Source: Vibrio palustris (lineage in GTDB: Bacteria > Pseudomonadota > Gammaproteobacteria > Enterobacterales > Vibrionaceae). From it: DNA of 64,000 nucleotides. Below are positions 57,794 to 64,000 of this stretch, one piece after another. The position numbers were made by a program, and so were the translations under genes. Positions within the stretch are counted from its first letter, which is position 1; each line of letters opens with the position of its first letter. The notes beneath the pieces were generated by a model. It did no database searches, was not told the origin of the DNA, and saw nothing but the letters and a program-made list of their open reading frames with translations. The stretch is from NCBI RefSeq assembly GCF_024346995.1, contig NZ_AP024888.1, positions 1,018,768-1,082,767 on the forward strand, given 5' to 3'.

Positions 57794-58669
57794 TTAATTC
57801 TCTGATTTATCTCTAACGGCTTTGATCAATACCGACGTATCCATACGACCATCTCCCTTCTGAGATAGTGATGTGTAATCATCAAAGACAGTTTGTGTTA
57901 AAGGTAAATGAATGCCTTGTTGCTGTGCTTCATCCAAACAGAAGCCGAGGTCTTTAATCATCCAATCAATGGCAAACCCAAAATCAAACTCATCTTTTGC
58001 CATGGTTTGTGCTCGGTTTTCCATTTGCCAAGATCCCGCGGCGCCATTTTTCAAACACGAAACTAAGGTCGCAACATCTAAACCCGATTTTTCAGCAATG
58101 AGTAAACCTTCGGACAGCCCTGTTAATGCACCCGCAATACAGACTTGATTAACCATTTTGGCGCGTTGTCCCTGGCCAACCTTCCCCATCAACGTTGACG
58201 AGCGCGCGTAAGCAGTCAAAATAGGTTGTAGAGTGTCGAACAATGCTGCTTCTGCGCCACACATTACCGTTAACACACCATTTTCTGCGCCGGCTTGACC
58301 TCCAGAGACGGGGGCATCCATAAAGGCAATATCGTATGCTTGCGCAGCTAAATTTAACTCTTCGGCTAAAGTGGCTGATGTGGTGGTATGGTCAACTAAA
58401 ATCGCCCCCGGTTTCATCGCGGCAAGCGCGCCGTCAGGAGCGGTCGTGACACTACGGACATCATCATCATTACCGACACACATCAGTACAACATCTGCCT
58501 CTTTCACACATTCCGCAATGGTCGCGGCGTAATTGCCTGGATACGTTTGCGCCCATTGCTGAGCTTTTTGTGTCGTACGGTTGTAGACCGTGACCTCGAA
58601 GCCCTTTTCAACAAGGTGTCCCGCCATTGGGTAACCCATCACTCCCAATCCGATAAAACTGACCTTCAT
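57794..58669 (-). CDS. 3-hydroxyisobutyrate dehydrogenase-family reductase
   Basis: A 291-residue NAD(P)-dependent beta-hydroxyacid dehydrogenase. The N-terminal Rossmann motif is FIGLGVMGYPMAGHL. The substrate-binding DAPVSGGQAGAENGVLTVMCGG-like region and the catalytic Lys in GQGQRAKMVNQVCIAG are present, followed by the all-helical C-terminal domain. It is most like the GarR/GlxR/YihU group (tartronate semialdehyde or succinic semialdehyde reductase); the substrate is uncertain. ATG 58669 has AAGGA 9 nt ahead; ATG 58678 overlaps that site. No metabolic partner is adjacent. Confidence 0.88.
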   Translation of the reverse strand: MKVSFIGLGVMGYPMAGHLVEKGFEVTVYNRTTQKAQQWAQTYPGNYAATIAECVKEADVVLMCVGNDDDVRSVTTAPDGALAAMKPGAILVDHTTTSATLAEELNLAAQAYDIAFMDAPVSGGQAGAENGVLTVMCGAEAALFDTLQPILTAYARSSTLMGKVGQGQRAKMVNQVCIAGALTGLSEGLLIAEKSGLDVATLVSCLKNGAAGSWQMENRAQTMAKDEFDFGFAIDWMIKDLGFCLDEAQQQGIHLPLTQTVFDDYTSLSQKGDGRMDTSVLIKAVRDKSEN

Positions 58670-58771
58670 AATATTCATTCCTTGCTATTGATTAATTCGC
58701 ACCAAACAGATGGTAACCCTTTGGCGAGCTTATGCAATCCATTATCCAGCACTCAGTTTGTAACCATAAAA

Positions 58772-58794
58772 AAACCGGACCCAAAGTCCGGTTT
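58772..58794 (-). terminator. Intrinsic terminator of yebC
   Basis: AAACCGGAC (58772-58780) pairs with GTCCGGTTT (58786-58794); the leftward transcript has a U7 tail. Confidence 0.93.
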
Positions 58795-58814
58795 CTATTA
58801 TTTAAACGATGAGA

Positions 58815-59537
58815 TTAACCATCTAGATTTGCGTTATGGTAAACCTGTTGTACATCATCACAGTCATCCAACAAATCTAGGAATTTCTGGAATGTCTCCG
58901 CATCTTCCCCTGTCACATCAGTATAGGTTTGAGGAACAAAGGTGATTTCCTCTACATCAATCTCTGTGTCTGGGAACGCTTCAGTCAATGCCGTTTTGGC
59001 TTTGAAGAATTCAGTATGAGGAGCAAAAACCGTTACGACACCGTCTTCAGCTTCGACATCACTGACATCAATATCAGCCATCATTAATGCTTCTAATACT
59101 GGCTCGTCATCTTCACCTTTAAATTGGAAAACCGCTTGGTGTTCAAACATATGTGATACTGTGCCTGGACTACCAATTTTCGCTCCTGTTTTCACGAAAC
59201 ATTGGCGAACGTCTTGGAAGGTACGATTACCGTTATCCGTTAAACAGTCAACAATCACACTGGCGCCGCCTGGGCCAAACCCTTCGTAACGCGCAGTTTC
59301 ATAATCTTCACCGCCGCCACCACTGGCTTTGTCTAGGGCTTTATCAATAACATGGCCTGGAACATTGTCTTTCTTCGCTTTCGAGATGAGAGCACGAAGC
59401 GATAAATTTGCTTCCGGGTCTGCGCCGCCATTTTTCGCACACACGTAAATTTCTTTACCGTATCTGGAAAAGACTTTAATTTTTGCGCCTTGAGTTTTCG
59501 CCATTGAGGCTTTGCGCACTTCAAAACTTCTTCCCAT
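58815..59537 (-). CDS. YebC/PmpR-family protein (TACO1 type)
   Basis: A 240-residue YebC/PmpR family member. Conserved parts include [54 protein letters not shown] and [23 protein letters not shown]. Family members bind DNA as regulators (PmpR) or help ribosomes through proline stretches. This copy sits where V. cholerae has VCA0006 and is probably the second paralogue. ATG 59537 is chosen with GAGAG upstream; 15 further codons are open. It lies next to the replication initiator locus. Confidence 0.92.
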   Translation of the reverse strand: MGRSFEVRKASMAKTQGAKIKVFSRYGKEIYVCAKNGGADPEANLSLRALISKAKKDNVPGHVIDKALDKASGGGGEDYETARYEGFGPGGASVIVDCLTDNGNRTFQDVRQCFVKTGAKIGSPGTVSHMFEHQAVFQFKGEDDEPVLEALMMADIDVSDVEAEDGVVTVFAPHTEFFKAKTALTEAFPDTEIDVEEITFVPQTYTDVTGEDAETFQKFLDLLDDCDDVQQVYHNANLDG

Positions 59538-59628
59538 CGGGATGTTCTCTCTGGTTCTGTATATTGCGGAGGATTTTAGCAAGAGTAAACGTCATTTCAA
59601 TTTCTCTTGCAAAGACATAAGCGTTCTT

Positions 59629-59838
59629 CTAAGCGACGCCCATCACTCGTTTATATTTGTCGACAGATTGCTGAAACCACTGTTTTTCATCATCTAGACG
59701 AATGGATTTCATTTGTTGAGTGATTGCGTCTGGTCCAGATTTGCCTTGCTTCATTTTCCAAACAATAAAAGAAGCTTGTTTATCGAGCTCTATTTTATTT
59801 TTTTCTTTGGGATCTAGCTGCGCAAGGTTGTAGGACAT
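59629..59838 (-). CDS. DUF3283 small protein
   Basis: A 69-residue soluble protein, MSYNLAQLDPKEKNKIELDKQASFIVWKMKQGKSG ..., which I recall as the Vibrio DUF3283 family. Probably helical; no known function. The start MSYNL is chosen over the upstream in-frame ATG at 59862. It lies between yebC and the small gene at 60000, a neighbourhood I recall as conserved near chromosome II origins. Confidence 0.75.
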   Translation of the reverse strand: MSYNLAQLDPKEKNKIELDKQASFIVWKMKQGKSGPDAITQQMKSIRLDDEKQWFQQSVDKYKRVMGVA

Positions 59839-59954
59839 GCTTATACTCTTCAATCGAAACACTTAGTGGAGCAATATAGCATAGAGACAGTAGAAAAATT
59901 AAGGGGAAAAATGCTCAATATGAGTGAATACATCAAGAAACAGCTAAAAATACG

Positions 59955-59976
59955 AAGGGTGGCTTATGCCACCCTT
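59955..59976 (-). terminator. Intrinsic terminator of the 66-residue gene
   Basis: AAGGGTGGC-TTAT-GCCACCCTT (59955-59976); the leftward transcript continues CGTATTTTTAG. Confidence 0.85.
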
Positions 59977-59999
59977 CTGAATTCAATGATAGTTGCCAA

Positions 60000-60200
60000 T
60001 CAATCAAGTAAGCCTAAATCACGCGCTTCCTCAATAGAAAGACCACTGTCTCTTATATCACGGAGTATTTCGATACGACGGCGAGCTTCAGCTGACTTTA
60101 TGCCTTTTCCTTCACTACGCTGAAAATCCGCTTCATCCATGAAGCCCCATTTACTTGCCATGTTAGCCATATCATCATGGTTAATAGAATTAATTGACAT
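60000..60200 (-). CDS. Small conserved-looking acidic/basic protein
   Basis: A 66-residue predicted soluble protein: MSINSINHDDMANMASKWGFMDEADFQ, then KSAEARRRIEILRDIRDSGLSIEEARDLGLLD, a strongly helical C-terminal half. ATG 60200 has GGAGGT 7 nt ahead and its own terminator follows, so it is very likely a real gene. No family or function is recognised; its place between DUF3283 and rctB suggests a small gene syntenic near ori2. Confidence 0.75.
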   Translation of the reverse strand: MSINSINHDDMANMASKWGFMDEADFQRSEGKGIKSAEARRRIEILRDIRDSGLSIEEARDLGLLD

Positions 60201-60479
60201 AATAAGTACCTCCAATAAAACCATGGTGGGGACAGGGTCATCTTTAGCAAACCTCTCGTATCATGTTAAGGCTTTTCGATGAAGATTGTGAAGCAACGCA
60301 AAGAACGTCCATACCGTCATTATTTCCTCACCACAAATTTAGTTTAAGCAGCAAAAGCGATATAAAATTAAAAGATCGGCGTTTTTTTGGTTATAACTTT
60401 TGTTCAGCATCCTAAAAGATCGAACAGTCGTTGCTCGATCATTGGTTACAACGATGGTTTGAATACTTTATATAGCTAA

Positions 60480-60514
60480 ATGATCATTGGGTTATCGGAA
60501 GCATGATCATGCTT
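60480..60514. repeat. Two RctB-type iterons outside the origin
   Basis: ATGATCAT occurs at 60480-60487 and again at 60503-60510, 23 bp apart, exactly the spacing of the ori2 array. The second lies in the perfect 16 bp palindrome AAGCATGATCATGCTT (60499-60514), and AAGCATGATCA is the form repeated in ori2. These are probably RctB binding sites ~2.4 kb from the origin core. Confidence 0.65.
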
Positions 60515-60575
60515 GAGAAAGTGACATGGATCGTATCACTATAAACTCATCGTATAATAACGGTAGGAAAATAGA

Positions 60576-60609
60576 CAAAAAAAAGGCGAGGACTCTAAGA
60601 GTACTCGCC
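60576..60609 (-). terminator. Intrinsic terminator of rctB
   Basis: GGCGAG (60585-60590) pairs with CTCGCC (60604-60609), with an inner ACTC/GAGT stem. A run of A at 60576-60584 gives U8-9 to the leftward transcript. It is ~150 bp after the rctB stop. Confidence 0.85.
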
Positions 60610-60759
60610 AAAACTATTCAGAATGAATGTAATAACAATATGAGCCAATCTAAGTTATTAGATAGGACAAAAGGTTGTCTATTCGGTATAAACAATACCT
60701 TTCATCTTGAATATCAATGTCAGAACGACGTCAAGCTTATGTTGGAAGTTTGTTGAGAG

Positions 60760-62736
60760 TTATACTTCTAACGTAAGTTCATCCAATACTTGAAACACAC
60801 TCTCATCTAAGTGCCCTTCCATGATTTTTTTACTCACTTTCCGTCTTACCGCAAGTCCTGATATAAGACGTTCTATCGACAAATGACGGCGGTTTGATTG
60901 GGAGTTATAAAGTTCGATCACCTTGCTTAATGTCTCATATGGCACAACCTGGTCCCCGACTTTAAGCATTTCTAGCTTATCAACGAGCTCAACACACTCT
61001 TCGCGAATAGAATTCGGTGAATGTCCTGTCATTGCCGCTAACGCAATAATACTTCGTTCTAGCGCTTCTGAAGAAGTATATTTAGATAACGTAATCGTGA
61101 TTTCATCAGCATTAATTTCCACCAAGTGTTTACGCAATTTCACTCGGCGTCCAAGGTTACCTCGAGATGAAGACGGTTTACGCTGAATTGGCTCAAATTC
61201 ACCATCAATGATTTGAGATAGCTCTTCGAGTTTTTGTTTCGATACCATTTCATTGCGTAATGGATTGGGTAAGGTAGGTGCCATGTTTCGCTTACCAGCG
61301 TTTGTCGTACGTGCACGTGAATAGCGTAAAACCTCTTCCACATCGCATTTTATATCCACTTCATAATCTTGAATTTTGTTTTTTTCGACTAAGGATGTGA
61401 TGGTTAAGTGATAGCCCCACAAGTTAACCACAAACATATTTTCGTCACCCTTGCCTTCCGATAACCGTTTAAGTTCGCGGATCAAGTCCATAGAAAAGCG
61501 TCGCCATTCAATATTTCTAGCGAGCTTTTGATTTAGCTCGCTCAATAACATGACATCGGTATGACGACGTGACATACGACTACGGAAGTATGAGTACAGC
61601 TGGAATACGAGTGTATGTTGACGCAAGATCTCTGGAGGGAACAAGAAAAAGTAATCACGAGTTAACAGCTCTTCGAAAAATGATGGCTCCCAGACCAAAA
61701 TATATAAATTCGGTTTAATACGGATCTCACCATCACTATTTTCTGTAGGCGCTTCTTCTGATGCAGTGATGGTACGCGCAAGAAACCGGAAACGGTCACT
61801 TTTAAAGCCCTCCGGCATATTTTCACTTAGCCATCGACCAGTAAGCTCATGCAGTTGAAAGTCGGTAAATTCGATACGATCAATACTGTCGCGAATGGAA
61901 TCTCGTGCTGGCCCACTGTCTTTTTTGCCACGTAATTGAAGAATGTCGGTGATGTATAATGGTGTTTTATTAGGTACATGACTAGCATTCAGATGGTAAT
62001 CTTCTTGGTGTGAATCATGATATTGAACCGTTAATGTGAACAGAGCAAACAGAGTCATGAGATCGTCGACGGTCATGATATTTTTTGATGATCGTGTTTC
62101 GATCACCGCTTTGGTACCTGAGATCGACACCATCGATTTTTGATATTGTTTACGGGTACGTGGTGGCGCAAGAGCCTGATCAATAATACCGGCCCAATTA
62201 GTCGGAGATACAATGAATTGATCGGCTTCGTCTTTCATTGCTGGTGGCATGTTCAAACCATGTTCATGCAACAAACGTTGATTAACCTGTGTTTGTGCTA
62301 ATGCTTTTGAACGCTTACGTTTTTCCGTTTGTTTCACTGAATCGGTCATTAAGCTGGTAGAGCCAAGGACTGAAATCAACTGATTCGGATTAATAAACCG
62401 ATGTAGCATGGTTTTACCAGCTAAGCCTTCTTCAAACTTGACGGGGATTTGTTTGAAAAGACCGACTTGCACAGCAGCTCGCAAGCGTTGTTGGATCGCG
62501 GCTCGAGTCAGTTTCCCATCTGTCGCGTCGATGAGTTCTGTGGTTGATACCAATCCATCTTTGCTACGAAACCCCTGTAGTGAGATTAAGTTTAATAGTT
62601 CGATAATACTTTTGGTGACGCCTTTGAAGTGTTGATACTGATCTATCCAATCAACTGCTATTTCTGATACTTCAAATAAATGCCCATCTTTGTGAGAGCG
62701 TGGTGCTTTAATCAATAATTTTTCTTCAGAACTCAT
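60760..62736 (-). CDS. rctB: Chromosome II replication initiator RctB
   Basis: A 658-residue protein, the same length as V. cholerae RctB. It binds ori2 iterons and opens the chromosome II origin; it is unique to Vibrionaceae. The sequence is rich in winged-helix-like segments: N-terminal KSIIELLNLISLQGFRSKDGLVSTTELIDATDGKLTRAAIQQRLRAAVQVGLFKQ; central FQLYSYFRSRMSRRHTDVMLLSELNQKLARNIEWRRFSMDLIREL. Its promoter region carries a 29 bp RctB-type site for autoregulation. The ATG follows a purine-rich leader. Identity rests on length, position beside the iteron array and remembered sequence. Confidence 0.96.
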   Translation of the reverse strand: MSSEEKLLIKAPRSHKDGHLFEVSEIAVDWIDQYQHFKGVTKSIIELLNLISLQGFRSKDGLVSTTELIDATDGKLTRAAIQQRLRAAVQVGLFKQIPVKFEEGLAGKTMLHRFINPNQLISVLGSTSLMTDSVKQTEKRKRSKALAQTQVNQRLLHEHGLNMPPAMKDEADQFIVSPTNWAGIIDQALAPPRTRKQYQKSMVSISGTKAVIETRSSKNIMTVDDLMTLFALFTLTVQYHDSHQEDYHLNASHVPNKTPLYITDILQLRGKKDSGPARDSIRDSIDRIEFTDFQLHELTGRWLSENMPEGFKSDRFRFLARTITASEEAPTENSDGEIRIKPNLYILVWEPSFFEELLTRDYFFLFPPEILRQHTLVFQLYSYFRSRMSRRHTDVMLLSELNQKLARNIEWRRFSMDLIRELKRLSEGKGDENMFVVNLWGYHLTITSLVEKNKIQDYEVDIKCDVEEVLRYSRARTTNAGKRNMAPTLPNPLRNEMVSKQKLEELSQIIDGEFEPIQRKPSSSRGNLGRRVKLRKHLVEINADEITITLSKYTSSEALERSIIALAAMTGHSPNSIREECVELVDKLEMLKVGDQVVPYETLSKVIELYNSQSNRRHLSIERLISGLAVRRKVSKKIMEGHLDESVFQVLDELTLEV

Positions 62737-62778
62737 ATCTGCTTCCGCATCACGTTAACCGTAATATCGCTATGTTTC

Positions 62779-62807
62779 CATGAAGCATAATGAAGTTTTG
62801 ATCATAA
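62779..62807. promoter_or_regulatory. 29 bp RctB-type site in the rctB promoter
   Basis: CATGAAGCA, 10 bp, then TTGATCATAA: 29 bp in total. The same layout recurs at 63598-63626. It lies 43-71 bp upstream of the rctB start, fitting the known 29-mer through which RctB represses its own gene. Confidence 0.7.
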
Positions 62808-62873
62808 ATAAAGAAAAATTTTTAGGTTTTAAATAACTGATCTTTTTGTTTAATCTGATTAATATTGATTAAT

Positions 62874-62888
62874 ATGATCATATGATCT
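62874..62888. repeat. Overlapping iteron-like sites between rctB and the array
   Basis: ATGATCAT at 62874-62881 and ATGATCT at 62882-62888, adjacent and overlapping an AT-rich ATTAATAT tract. They may be part of the unwinding region. Confidence 0.55.
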
Positions 62889-62950
62889 GGACGAGAAGTT
62901 GCTTTTAAGTGACTGTTTTTAAACTAGATAAAAAATACCTTCTCGAAAGC

Positions 62951-63083
62951 ATGATCATCTATTTTTAGAAACTATGATCATCATATTTTAGAAAGCATGA
63001 TCAGATGATCTTGAATCAATGATCATGAATAGTTGGCATCAATGATCAAAGAGATTACCCAAGCATGATCATCATATGATCAC
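62951..63083. repeat. ori2 iteron array (six regular sites plus extras)
   Basis: ATGATCA begins at 62951, 62974, 62997, 63019, 63042 and 63065, a spacing of 23, 23, 22, 23 and 23 bp, about two helical turns. Extra copies are at 63005 (ATGATCT) and 63076 (ATGATCAC). Several are preceded by AAGC. Six 12-mers with this spacing form the core of known Vibrio ori2. Confidence 0.93.
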
Positions 63084-63086
63084 AGG

Positions 63087-63095
63087 TTATCCACA
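63087..63095 (+). other. DnaA box of ori2
   Basis: TTATCCACA is a perfect DnaA box, immediately right of the last iterons. V. cholerae ori2 also needs one DnaA box. Confidence 0.93.
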
Positions 63096-63195
63096 AACTG
63101 AATTTGCTGTTTGCTGGTTTATTCGCTTTTTCATGCCGACTTCGACTTCGTTGCCGTTTACTATCATCCGATTTCGTCAATTTTAATACGAAAGC

Positions 63196-63322
63196 ATGAT
63201 CATGGAAGTGACTCATCCCCTACTTTTGTGGTTATTTTGGTCGATTTTATTGGTTGAATGACATCGGGCTCTTATTTCTTCTTAGATACTGATACATAGC
63301 GCGGGTTCGTAAGCATGATCAA
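63196..63322. repeat. Outlying iterons in the control region
   Basis: AAGCATGATCA occurs at 63193-63203 and at 63312-63322, 119 bp apart, beyond the DnaA box, as expected for titration sites in the inc region. Confidence 0.75.
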
Positions 63323-63435
63323 GGTGATTTACACGCTGGTATCGGTGTTTCGATTTTACTCTATAACTGCAAATATACTCTTTTATGCCGCTGCATGCAT
63401 TGGTACATCTGGCATCTACCGTAACTTAGCTGTTA

Positions 63436-63474
63436 TTTATCATGCTTCCGAAAGGATCATTATCTTGATCATTG
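63436..63474. promoter_or_regulatory. 39-mer-like RctB inhibitory site
   Basis: CATGCTTCC (from 63441), 15 bp, then TTGATCATTG: the same two half-motifs as the 29 bp sites but ~5 bp further apart, and about 39 bp with its TTTAT flank. This agrees with the 39-mer versus 29-mer distinction known for RctB inhibitory sites. Confidence 0.55.
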
Positions 63475-63537
63475 ATCCGTTTGCTATTGATTGCAATTGA
63501 CTGGTGAGGGATCGATTTAAAGCGATGATTTTTTCTT

Positions 63538-63580
63538 GATCATCGTTCCGTAGAGTAAGATTTTACACGGAACGATGATC
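63538..63580. repeat. 14 bp perfect inverted repeat in the inc region
   Basis: GATCATCGTTCCGT (63538-63551) and ACGGAACGATGATC (63567-63580) are exact inverses around a 15 bp loop. The piece TCGTTCCGTAGA of the left arm and loop (63543-63554) is repeated directly at 63726-63737. Confidence 0.75.
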
Positions 63581-63597
63581 ATGATGGTAGCCTTGAT

Positions 63598-63626
63598 CAT
63601 GCTTCCTTATTGTTGATTGATCATAA
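63598..63626. promoter_or_regulatory. Second 29 bp RctB-type site
   Basis: CATGCTTCC, 10 bp, then TTGATCATAA, the same layout as 62779-62807. It is at the outer edge of the origin control region. Confidence 0.6.
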
Positions 63627-64000
63627 AAAATTGCTTTTTATTGCTGAGCGTAACCGCAAAATAGAAATATTTAAGCTTTTTTCAAGTTGAAATGACATAT
63701 GCCGTAATTTACTAGCGTATTGTAATCGTTCCGTAGACGTTACTTTTTATTTTTCGTTAATATTTATAACTTTTTAATTAGTTTACATTGTAAATAAGTG
63801 ACGCTGTCACATTTTTATTGTTTGAATTTTTTACCGTAGTTATTGGTAGAAAACTGATGATATTTATTGGGTTTGTTCATACTATTGCTAAATTAAGTTG
63901 TATTTAATGTGATATAGCTCTATAAGTATACGTACACCTTTTTGTTGTAAATTAATTGCTATGCTGTACAATTTATTTATCAAAGTCCTACTGATGGAAT
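63627..64000. other. AT-rich right edge, probably parA2-proximal
   Basis: 374 bp without an open gene. It contains the direct copy of TCGTTCCGTAGA at 63726-63737 and the parS2 site at 63781. In V. cholerae parA2-parB2 lie on this side of ori2; they would begin beyond the window. Confidence 0.5.
63781..63795. other. parS2 centromere site
   Basis: GTTTACATTGTAAAT matches the chromosome II ParB2 consensus NTTTACANTGTAAAN at all fixed positions. It lies ~0.7 kb from the DnaA box of ori2. Confidence 0.9.

Larger units (their letters stand above)
60201..60759. other. Gap downstream of rctB with RctB-like sites
   Basis: This 559 bp gap holds two origin-type iterons (60480-60514) and the rctB terminator (60576-60609), listed separately. 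A rightward 76-codon frame at 60526 spans the terminator and is not called. Confidence 0.6.
62737..63640. other. Chromosome II origin of replication (ori2) region
   Basis: The ~900 bp AT-rich, GATC-dense region right of rctB contains the rctB promoter with a 29 bp site, six regularly spaced iterons, a DnaA box, scattered ATGATCA sites and a second block of longer RctB-type sites. This is the layout of Vibrio ori2: a minimal origin plus an adjoining negative-control (inc) region. The many GATC sites agree with the known need for Dam methylation for RctB binding. Confidence 0.92.

Noticed and set aside
60526..60756. Rightward 76-codon frame downstream of rctB
   Set aside because: It runs through the rctB intrinsic terminator, has no clear ribosome site and no recognisable product.
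63315..63500. Rightward 61-codon frame in the origin region, possible rctA
   Set aside because: It consists of iteron and control-site sequence; the start overlaps an iteron and no ribosome site is seen. A non-coding transcript is possible but not shown.
1..64000. CRISPR array, tRNA or rRNA genes, intact prophage or intact IS element
   Set aside because: No regular repeat-spacer block, no cloverleaf or rRNA-like sequence and no complete transposase with terminal repeats were seen on reading.

Overview
The window is very probably the origin-proximal end of the second chromosome of a Vibrio species. Near the right edge is a 658-residue RctB-type initiator gene (minus strand). Beside it is an origin with six ATGATCA iterons at 22-23 bp spacing, a perfect DnaA box, longer RctB-type control sites and, at 63781-63795, a match to the ParB2 centromere motif parS2. 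A Qrr quorum-sensing RNA gene, a Vibrio-type 172-residue Hcp and the neighbourhood yebC / DUF3283 / rctB, malP-malQ-glgB-hcp-vgrG and PopT also fit Vibrio, as far as I recall the V. cholerae chromosome II order. The species cannot be named from sequence alone.

Layout, left to right. 1-3.6 kb: start of a DUF523 gene, then two TPR signalling proteins, one with a degenerate and one with an intact GGDEF domain. 3.7-7 kb: the qrr gene, the undecaprenyl-phosphate translocase PopT, a PCuAC-fold protein that has lost its copper ligands, and the Na+/Ser-Thr symporter SstT. 7-17 kb: a membrane-anchored Sel1 protein, glgX, a gtrB plus gtrA-fusion glucosylation pair, a DUF5718-like protein, and a secreted Nep1-like protein coupled to a helical-repeat protein. 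17-34.6 kb: metabolism, transport and envelope genes (CtlX, DUF445, PAP2, IclR, chemoreceptor, GntR/ABC operon with a perfect operator palindrome, DUF2057, INDY-type transporter, AEC transporter, AroP-like permease, GH3 glucosidase, secreted hydrolase).

34.9-44.1 kb is accessory: remnants of two IS elements, then a type VI secretion auxiliary operon reading leftwards, hcp - vgrG - DUF4123 adaptor - 1271-residue LysM effector - lipoprotein immunity candidate, driven by a sigma-54 promoter. The effector and immunity genes are much more AT-rich than their surroundings. I do not recognise the toxic domain, and this pair is the best candidate for an undescribed system.

44.3-51.5 kb holds the glycogen/maltodextrin genes malP, malQ and glgB, which with glgX make, trim and degrade alpha-glucans. 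52-57.3 kb carries yibL and a complete cyoABCDE cytochrome bo3 quinol oxidase operon. 57.8-64 kb holds a hydroxyacid dehydrogenase, yebC, two small genes, rctB and ori2. Two further iterons at the same 23 bp spacing lie downstream of rctB (60480-60514), and a second parS2 match lies inside an ABC ATPase gene (23878-23892).
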